From an uncultured Enorma sp. (GTDB taxonomy: Bacteria > Actinomycetota > Coriobacteriia > Coriobacteriales > Coriobacteriaceae), in assembly GCA_905210055.1 (NCBI GenBank), contig CAJLVH010000058.1:1-10993 (forward strand): a stretch of 10,993 bases of DNA, read 5' to 3'. How positions within the stretch are numbered: position 1 is the first letter of the stretch; each line of letters starts with the position of its first letter. Positions 6,580 to 10,993 of the stretch are shown one piece after another. Below the pieces are notes generated by a model. The model was not told the DNA's origin. It saw only the letters and a list, made by a program, of their open reading frames with translations, and searched no databases. The position numbers and the translations under genes are program-made.

Positions 6580-7044
6580 ATGAGCATCAACCGAGTGAAC
6601 ATTTCCGGCAACCTCACCCGCGATCCGGAGCTTCGCATGACGAGCGGCGGCACCCAGGTGCTCTCGTTCGGCGTTGCGGTGAACGACCGCAGGCGCAACC
6701 CGCAGACTGGCGAGTGGGAGGATTATCCTAACTTCGTGGACTGCACCATGTTCGGTGCGCGCGCGGAGGCGGTGAGCCGCTACCTCAGCAAGGGATCCAA
6801 GGTCGCCATCGAGGGCAAGTTGCGCTACAGCTCCTGGGAGCGCGACGGCCAGCGGCGCAGCAAGCTCGAAGTCATCGTCGATGAGATCGAGTTCATGAGC
6901 CGCTCCAATCAGGGAGAGGGAGGCTACGCCCCCGCCCATCAGCAGGCTCCTCGCGGCTATGCGCCGCAGCCTCAAGAGCGTCCGCAGGCTCCCGTCCAGA
7001 CCCCGCCGGCAACGGATTATTACGACAGCGATATTCCGTTCTAG
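6580..7044 (+). CDS. ssb: Single-stranded DNA-binding protein
   Basis: A 154-residue SSB. Residues 1 to about 110 form the OB fold, with the family-typical MSINRVNISGNLTRDPELR, FVDCTMFGARAE and GSKVAIEGKLRYSSWE. A Gln/Pro/Gly-rich disordered linker follows (about 112-146), then the acidic tip DSDIPF that recruits partner proteins such as PriA, RecO and Pol III chi in well-studied bacteria. It coats single-stranded DNA during replication, recombination and repair. A weak Shine-Dalgarno (gagaggt, 6562-6568) lies about 11 nt upstream of the ATG. Its place between rpsF and rpsR is the conserved bacterial arrangement. Confidence 0.97.
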   Translation: MSINRVNISGNLTRDPELRMTSGGTQVLSFGVAVNDRRRNPQTGEWEDYPNFVDCTMFGARAEAVSRYLSKGSKVAIEGKLRYSSWERDGQRRSKLEVIVDEIEFMSRSNQGEGGYAPAHQQAPRGYAPQPQERPQAPVQTPPATDYYDSDIPF

Positions 7045-7082
7045 GCTCGGGCTGGCTTGCACGAGTGCGCGGCAGCGTTGAG

Positions 7083-7102
7083 CTTTCGCGCAAAACGAAA
7101 GG
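7083..7102 (+). promoter_or_regulatory. Hairpin overlapping the rpsR ribosome binding site
   Basis: ctttcg (7083-7088) pairs with cgaaag (7096-7101) around a 7-nt loop. The right arm contains most of the presumed Shine-Dalgarno gaaagg (7097-7102), which sits 9 nt before the rpsR ATG. When folded, the hairpin would hide the site. The structure is directly visible; a translational control function is inferred. Confidence 0.4.
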
Positions 7103-7111
7103 TATTTTGAC

Positions 7112-7378
7112 ATGGCTAATGATTACTCAGCACGTCAGCCGCGTCGTAAGTACTGCCAGTTCTGCAAGGAGAACACCGAGTATATCGACTACAAGGATAC
7201 TCAGCTTCTCCGTAAGTACATGACCGACCGCGGCAAGATCAAGCCGCGTCGCGTCACTGGCGCTTGCACGCAGCACCAGCACGATATCGCGAACGCCATC
7301 AAGCGCGCCCGCGAGATGGCTCTTCTGCCGTATGCGGTCCCCGTGGTTTCCTCCCGCGGTAACCGCAACCGCGACTAG
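7112..7378 (+). CDS. rpsR: 30S ribosomal protein S18
   Basis: An 88-residue S18 of the zinc-binding (C+) type: C15-x-x-C18 in KYCQFCKE and C52-x-x-H55 in GACTQHQ are likely metal ligands. The core IDYKDTQLLRKYMTDRGKIKPRR and the AIKRAREMALLPY helix are diagnostic. S18 pairs with S6 in the platform of the small ribosomal subunit. GAAAGG (7097-7102) lies 9 nt before the ATG, inside a hairpin. It is 67 nt downstream of ssb and 18 nt upstream of the membrane protein gene, so it is probably cotranscribed with both. Confidence 0.97.
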   Translation: MANDYSARQPRRKYCQFCKENTEYIDYKDTQLLRKYMTDRGKIKPRRVTGACTQHQHDIANAIKRAREMALLPYAVPVVSSRGNRNRD

Positions 7379-7396
7379 CAGGCTGCGTTATTACCC

Positions 7397-8416
7397 ATGA
7401 TGGCATCCGGCGAGCGACAGGACGGTGCGGGCACCGAGATCGTTCCCGCCACCTCGCAGCCAGGTAGCCCTTCCAAGGGGCTGCTGTGGTATGCGGGTAT
7501 CGCCGTCTCCGTCGCTATCATGGCGCGCTATCCCATGCTCGGGGTCATGTGCCTCGCGATGGGGCTCAGGACTCAGGCGGAGCGCTTCGACGCCAAGGGC
7601 TTGGGCATCGGTGTTGGGATCGCGTGCGGAGTGCTTGCGGCGTGGGGCGTTGCGTTCGGCTTCGAAAGCATGCTGTACGCTGTGGCGCCCGTGGGCATCT
7701 GCATCGCCGTTTCTGCGCTTATGTGGAAGAGGCGCGCAAGCGTGCTCGCCATCTCGCTCGTTGTGGTGGCAAGCGCTGCGTTCTCCATGGTGGTGGATGC
7801 GGTCGCGCTTGCCGGCATGGGGATGGGGCTCGACGAGGCGATGCTCAGCATGCTCGAAGAGGCCGCTCGCGCCTATGTGGGACGAGGTGTCGAGGCCGAG
7901 CTCGCGCTCGCAACCGCGATGCCCGTCTTCGAGAGCATCTGGCCGTTCGTCTACGTTGCCTCGTCGCTGCTGAACGTCGCCTTTGCGGGCTTCGGTTCGC
8001 TGCTAGGCGGAGTTCCGCAGGTTCGCCCGGGCAGTCGCATGTCTTATGCGGATGCGCAGGCACATGTGCCGCAGATAAGCTCGTTCGATGCCCCTCTGTG
8101 GGCGGTTGGGCTTGTGGCGCTTGCTGTTCTGGGCATCGCGGCGTCGACGCTCTCGATTCCCGAGGCGGAACTCGTGCGCACCGCATCGTGGACGCTGCTT
8201 CTCAGCGTGAGGTTCATCTTCACCGTGCAGGGGCTGGGTGTCTTGATGGGTATGCTCAACCGGTGGCGACTTGGATGCTTCACGCGCGTTGTCGTCATCA
8301 TGATTGCAGTCTCGCTCGAGACGATGTTCGTCTTGAGCATCATCGGCCTCATCGACGTGTGGGCCAACTTCCGCAAGCTTCCGCGGGATGGCGCACGCGC
8401 AGAGGCGCACAGGTAA
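7397..8416 (+). CDS. DUF2232 (YybS-like) polytopic membrane protein
   Basis: A 339-residue integral membrane protein with about eight hydrophobic helices: near residues 29-57, 70-90, 92-110, 114-142, 184-206, 232-253, 265-288 and 300-320. The first 25 residues are polar. The C-terminal pattern RFIFTVQGLGVLMGMLNRW followed by IIGLIDVWANFRK is characteristic of DUF2232, and the position between rpsR and rplI matches yybS in Bacillus and relatives. Its molecular function is unknown; transport-like or envelope roles are only guesses. Two consecutive ATGs (7397, 7400) are available and no convincing Shine-Dalgarno precedes them, so translation may be coupled to rpsR, which ends 18 nt upstream. The C-terminal tail after the last helix is basic. 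Confidence 0.88.
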   Translation: MMASGERQDGAGTEIVPATSQPGSPSKGLLWYAGIAVSVAIMARYPMLGVMCLAMGLRTQAERFDAKGLGIGVGIACGVLAAWGVAFGFESMLYAVAPVGICIAVSALMWKRRASVLAISLVVVASAAFSMVVDAVALAGMGMGLDEAMLSMLEEAARAYVGRGVEAELALATAMPVFESIWPFVYVASSLLNVAFAGFGSLLGGVPQVRPGSRMSYADAQAHVPQISSFDAPLWAVGLVALAVLGIAASTLSIPEAELVRTASWTLLLSVRFIFTVQGLGVLMGMLNRWRLGCFTRVVVIMIAVSLETMFVLSIIGLIDVWANFRKLPRDGARAEAHR

Positions 8417-8421
8417 GCATG

Positions 8422-8437
8422 CGCCGCATATGCGGCG
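8422..8437 (+). promoter_or_regulatory. Perfect 16-bp palindrome in the rplI leader
   Basis: cgccgcatatgcggcg is self-complementary and extends by a-t and two G-U pairs to 8419-8440. It lies 5 nt after the DUF2232 stop and 18 nt before the rplI ATG, just ahead of its Shine-Dalgarno. As RNA it forms a tight hairpin; as DNA it could be a dimeric protein operator. Confidence 0.45.
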
Positions 8438-8455
8438 TGTAGGTTAGGAGATCTC

Positions 8456-9004
8456 ATGAAAGTCATTCTTCTTGGTGAGATCAAGGGCAAGGGTGGCGAG
8501 GGCGACATCGTCGATGTCGCGCAGGGCTACGCCGAGAACTACCTCTTCCCGAAGAAACTCGCCGTTGCGGCAACGAAGGGAGAGCTGAAGCAGCTCGAGC
8601 AGCGCCGCAACAACATCGCGAAGCGCGAGGAGAAGCGTCTTGCCGACGCCAACGCGCTCAAGGCTTCGCTGGACGGCAAGCAGGTCACTGTCGACGTCAA
8701 GGTTGGCGACGAGGGCATCCTGTTCGGCTCCGTTACCGCCGCCATGGTTGCCGACGCCATCAAGGCGCAGCTCGACCTCGACATCGATCGCAAGCGCGTC
8801 GAGCTCGGCAAGCCCATCAAGGTCGCCGGCGCCCACACCGTGCCCGTGTCGCTCTACCGCGACATCCGCGCGGAGGTCGTCGTGCTCGTCGGTGTGACCG
8901 CCGCCGACGCCGCCGCCGAGGAGACCGCTGAGGTCGCCGAGGAGGCTGCTGTCGAGGAGGTTGCCGAGGAGACCGCCGAGACCGTGGAGGAGTCCGCCGA
9001 GTAG
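8456..9004 (+). CDS. rplI: 50S ribosomal protein L9 with acidic C-terminal extension
   Basis: Residues 1-146 are a complete L9: the N-terminal rRNA-binding domain MKVILLGEIKGKGGEGDIVDVAQGYAENYLFPKKLA, a long Lys/Glu/Arg-rich connecting helix (about 41-75), and a C-terminal domain with KVGDEGILFGSVT and IKVAGAHTVPVSLY. L9 binds 23S rRNA near the L1 stalk and helps maintain reading-frame fidelity. Typical L9 stops near 148-150 residues; here residues 147-182 add an Ala/Glu/Val low-complexity tail with 13 Glu and 1 Asp and no basic residue from 151 on. AGGAG (8446-8450) sits 5 nt before the ATG. It is the last gene of the cluster, followed by a terminator. Confidence 0.97.
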   Translation: MKVILLGEIKGKGGEGDIVDVAQGYAENYLFPKKLAVAATKGELKQLEQRRNNIAKREEKRLADANALKASLDGKQVTVDVKVGDEGILFGSVTAAMVADAIKAQLDLDIDRKRVELGKPIKVAGAHTVPVSLYRDIRAEVVVLVGVTAADAAAEETAEVAEEAAVEEVAEETAETVEESAE

Positions 9005-9045
9005 CGATTTGCCGCTCCCGCGAACATCTCATCACGTGATGCATG

Positions 9046-9075
9046 AAGGCTCGTGCTGTGCGCGCGGGCCTTTTT
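9046..9075 (+). terminator. Intrinsic terminator after rplI
   Basis: ggctcgtg (9048-9055) pairs with cgcgggcc (9063-9070), 8 bp including two G-U pairs, around a 7-nt loop. The stem is flanked by AA before and TTTTT (9071-9075) after. It ends the rpsF-rplI transcript 42 nt past the rplI stop and separates it from dnaB. Confidence 0.8.
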
Positions 9076-9355
9076 GCATGCGAAGAGCCGGCGGTGCGGA
9101 CGGTGCGGGCGTTCCTGTCGGATCATGCCGCTTAACCGATGCCACAGCGATCGCAATCTGTCGCCCCACCTTGCCGGCATGCGGTTATGAACAGGAAACG
9201 GAAAGTGCTGTCAGATTATTGAGCGCAGCGCATCAAGGCGATGTGCAGGTGGAAGCACCCGAAATATCTGGCACGAGATGCGTGGAAAACCTGCTTCGAG
9301 GCGCCGCATCGGATGGGGAGGGCGGCCTCAAACGATCGGTGAGGGGAGACGCAAA

Positions 9356-9390
9356 AACTTTCAAGTTCATCTTGAAAGTTATGCTTGACA
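9356..9390 (+). promoter_or_regulatory. 10-bp perfect inverted repeat beside a consensus -35 (TTGACA)
   Basis: aactttcaag (9356-9365) and cttgaaagtt (9371-9380) are perfect reverse complements with a 5-nt spacer, the geometry of a dimeric repressor site. Four bases later TTGACA (9385-9390) matches the -35 consensus, but no acceptable -10 is found 16-18 bp downstream, so promoter activity is doubtful. Confidence 0.35.
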
Positions 9391-9762
9391 AATCTCGTAG
9401 GTGAGAAATCCACAGGTCGACCGTGGAGTGCGTGAAAAACCGCCTACAGATGTTCGTGTTTTCCGCATCAAGGCAAGCTTCTGATTTTGTAAAGTGCACG
9501 GTCGTTTTCCTGCACATTGAATAAGACGCATGCCTATACCTGCGAATTCACATAATACACAAATAAAGGAACGGTAAATACTGCTAAAAGAAACGGCAAA
9601 ACTGAATAACCGCAGGTTGCTTGCAGTGGTGTTGAAAAGTCATACCTGTAGAGTCTTCACAATGTGGAAAACGTTGAAAACCCTTGTTTGCGCAGAACCT
9701 CGCGCCGAGGTTATGAACACTCGCATGTGGAAAGAAAAGCTGCCGAAACTGGTGCGAATCTG

Positions 9763-9796
9763 GTGCCTGGCACAATCCTAATGCACTAAGATTGTG
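9763..9796. repeat. Overlapping palindromes 60 bp upstream of dnaB
   Basis: gtgcctggcac (9763-9773) is a 5+1+5 palindrome. It overlaps the left arm of a second inverted repeat, cacaatc (9771-9777) with gattgtg (9790-9796). The shared cac means only one can form at a time. A related gtgcctggc occurs at 5650. It could be a short dispersed palindrome or an operator for dnaB. Confidence 0.35.
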
Positions 9797-9856
9797 CTCC
9801 CCATATCATCCCTGCGCATCCTGTGGATTGCGCCGTGCAAGAAAGGGTTGCCAAGC

Positions 9857-10993
9857 GTGACGCCGAACGACTATGCCCCCGCCGCCGTCGACCGCGGCGC
9901 ACGTCAGGGCTTGCCCAACAATACGGAAGCCGAGGCCAACGTCCTTTCGGCCATGCTGCTTTCTCCCGATGTGGTGGATGACGCCATCTCGGAGCTCCGC
10001 ATCGACGACTTCTACCGCCCCGCGCACCGCGAGCTCTTCGGCGCGATGGTTTCCATGAACGAGCGCGGCATCCCCATCGATTCCATCGCGGTCGTCGACT
10101 ACCTCGCTTCGGAAAACAAGCTCGCCACCGTGGGCGGTGAGGCGTATGTGCTCGAGCTCGTAGGCAACACGATCGCGCTCGCAAACTGGCAGCACCATGC
10201 CCAGATCATGCGCCGCGACGCTCTGCTGCGCGACCTCATCAAGGCGGCCGGCGAGATCAACCGCCTTGCCTACGATGCGCCGCTCGACGCGAAAGAGGCT
10301 GTCGAGCAAGCGGAAAGCCTCGTGCTCAAGATCACGGACCGCGAGGTCTCGAGCGCCTACCGTTCGCTCACGGACTTCATGATCGAGGCATACGACGAAG
10401 CGGCGGAGGCTGCGGCGGCGGGCGGACAGGCGCACGGCGTCTCGACCGGTTATCCGAGCCTCGACCGCCTGCTGCTGGGCTTGCGCGAGGGACAGCTCGT
10501 CATCCTCGGCGCGCGTCCGGCGGTCGGTAAGACTTCGTTCGCCCTCAACCTCGCGCTCAACGCGGCTGCGGACGGCTACACCGTCGGCTTCTTCTCGCTC
10601 GAGATGTCCGGTAAGGAAATCGCGCAACGCCTCATCTGCGCACACGCCGCGGTTTCGATCTCCGATTTCCGCACCGGCCGTATCGAGCCGGCACAGTGGG
10701 CGAACATCACTGAGGCCACGCAAGAGCTGGCCAAGCTCGACATCCTCATCGACGATACGCCCGGTACCACGGTGACCGAGATTCGCGCCAAGGCGCGCCG
10801 CATGCTCCACAACAAGGAGAAGTCCATCATCATCCTCGACTATCTGCAGCTCGTAAGCCCTCCCGCCGGGCGCCGCGCGGAGAACCGCTCCGTCGAGGTT
10901 TCCGAGATGAGCCGTGCCCTCAAGATTTTGGCGAAGGAGCTCGGGGTGGCCGAACTCATTGCCCATGAAGTTCAGATAGCCCTCGCCGGCCAG
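9857..10993 (+). CDS. dnaB: Replicative DNA helicase DnaB, 3' end replaced by foreign sequence
   Basis: The GTG start at 9857 is supported by AAAGGG (9842-9847) 9 nt upstream. Residues 18 to about 120 form the DnaB N-terminal domain (LPNNTEAEANVLSAMLLSPD, VVDYLA). After a linker, the RecA-like ATPase domain has Walker A GARPAVGKTS (residues 218-227, Lys225), the catalytic Glu in FFSLEMS, and Walker B IIILDYLQL (Asp328). DnaB is the hexameric helicase that unwinds the replication fork. Homology runs through ALKILAKELGV (codon 364, about 10948), where one expects PVIALSQLSR. Instead the frame reads AELIAHEVQIALAGQ to the window end, an artefact of reading an opposite-strand glgB fragment. The family's last 90 or so residues (arginine finger and DNA-binding loops) are therefore absent. 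It is separated from rplI by a terminator and a long non-coding region, so it is probably independently transcribed. Confidence 0.92.
   Translation, partial: MTPNDYAPAAVDRGARQGLPNNTEAEANVLSAMLLSPDVVDDAISELRIDDFYRPAHRELFGAMVSMNERGIPIDSIAVVDYLASENKLATVGGEAYVLELVGNTIALANWQHHAQIMRRDALLRDLIKAAGEINRLAYDAPLDAKEAVEQAESLVLKITDREVSSAYRSLTDFMIEAYDEAAEAAAAGGQAHGVSTGYPSLDRLLLGLREGQLVILGARPAVGKTSFALNLALNAAADGYTVGFFSLEMSGKEIAQRLICAHAAVSISDFRTGRIEPAQWANITEATQELAKLDILIDDTPGTTVTEIRAKARRMLHNKEKSIIILDYLQLVSPPAGRRAENRSVEVSEMSRALKILAKELGVAELIAHEVQIALAGQ
10940..10993 (-). pseudogene. glgB: Fragment of 1,4-alpha-glucan branching enzyme joined head-on to dnaB
   Basis: Read on the minus strand, the last 54 bases are 18 codons, LAGEGYLNFMGNEFGHPE, matching a highly conserved stretch near the C-terminal end of the catalytic barrel of GBE-type (GH13) branching enzymes, where W-(I/L)-D-F-P-R normally follows. 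That continuation is missing because the dnaB sequence begins. Codons are GC-rich like the rest of the window, so the fragment probably derives from the same or a related genome. It has no start or stop and is not a working gene here. Confidence 0.8.

Larger units (their letters stand above)
9076..9856. other. Long relatively AT-rich non-coding region upstream of dnaB with DnaA-box-like sites
   Basis: No frame in these 780 bp has a start context or recognisable product. By eye I find eight 9-mers within two mismatches of the DnaA box TTATCCACA: 9185-9193, 9281-9289, 9406-9414, 9459-9467, 9663-9671 (one mismatch), 9711-9719, 9726-9734 and 9822-9830. Roughly two would be expected by chance at equal base composition. 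Positions 9540-9610 are AT-rich (ataatacacaaataaagg). An 11-bp direct repeat ggttatgaaca occurs at 9183-9193 and 9709-9719. It is a likely regulatory region for dnaB or a DnaA-binding locus; an origin role is possible but not supported by the gene context alone. Confidence 0.45.

Noticed and set aside
9030..9041. catcacgtgatg, a perfect 12-bp palindrome after rplI
   Set aside because: It is short and sits just before the terminator; nothing links it to a known regulator, so it is not listed as a feature.
9076..9856. Chromosomal origin oriC
   Set aside because: DnaA-box matches are degenerate and neither dnaA, dnaN nor rpmH is in view; kept only as a DnaA-site cluster.
9806..10966. Long minus-strand open frame opposite dnaB
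   Set aside because: It mirrors GC-rich dnaB codons; only its first few residues (MGNEFGHPE) are real protein, belonging to the glgB fragment.
10940..10993. Intein insertion in dnaB
   Set aside because: The switch is not at a usual DnaB intein site, has no Cys or Ser at a splice junction and no intein block A motif, while the opposite strand gives a clear branching-enzyme signature.

Overview
The window looks like chromosomal DNA of a high-GC Gram-positive bacterium, most likely a gut Coriobacteriia (Collinsella/Olsenella-like Actinomycetota). This is inferred from GC-rich third codon positions, the gene order rpsF-ssb-rpsR-DUF2232-rplI-dnaB, and a large sorted surface protein with Ig-like and InlB-type (Flg_new) repeats. 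No species can be named from the sequence alone.

Layout. Positions 1-3971 (+) hold the 3' part of a giant multidomain wall-anchored protein ending in an LSSTG sorting signal. Convergent to it, 4072-4971 (-) encodes a TRIC/UPF0126-type membrane protein with an unusual long charged C-terminal tail. The 100-bp convergent gap carries a strong hairpin and a nested TGTCCC/GGGACA inverted repeat. From a clear promoter (TTGCAA-16-TACAAT) two tRNA-Ser genes follow, GGA at 5166-5256 and CGA at 5306-5398, ended by a good intrinsic terminator. Positions 5440-6090 hold no credible gene. Its first 300 bp contain a GC-rich compound hairpin with an antisense tRNA T-arm-like sequence, a 78-bp near-perfect palindrome and short direct repeats, which suggests dispersed repeat or mobile-element debris.

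A promoter near 6099-6127 starts the replication/translation cluster: rpsF (S6), ssb, rpsR (S18), a DUF2232/YybS-like membrane protein and rplI (L9 with an acidic tail), closed by a terminator at 9046-9075. Hairpins sit in the rpsF leader, between rpsF and ssb (three in tandem), over the rpsR ribosome binding site, and in front of rplI. After about 780 bp of relatively AT-rich non-coding DNA with several DnaA-box-like 9-mers comes dnaB, the replicative helicase.

The most striking observation is at the right end. The dnaB frame stops resembling DnaB after about codon 364. The last 54 bases read on the opposite strand as LAGEGYLNFMGNEFGHPE, a signature of glycogen branching enzyme (GlgB/GBE type). 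The switch falls on a 9-base microhomology, so the end of the window is probably an assembly chimera, less likely a genuine inversion or deletion. I found no CRISPR array, transposase, integrase or defence gene. Apart from the end junction, the possible novelty is in the structured intergenic DNA and the surface protein.
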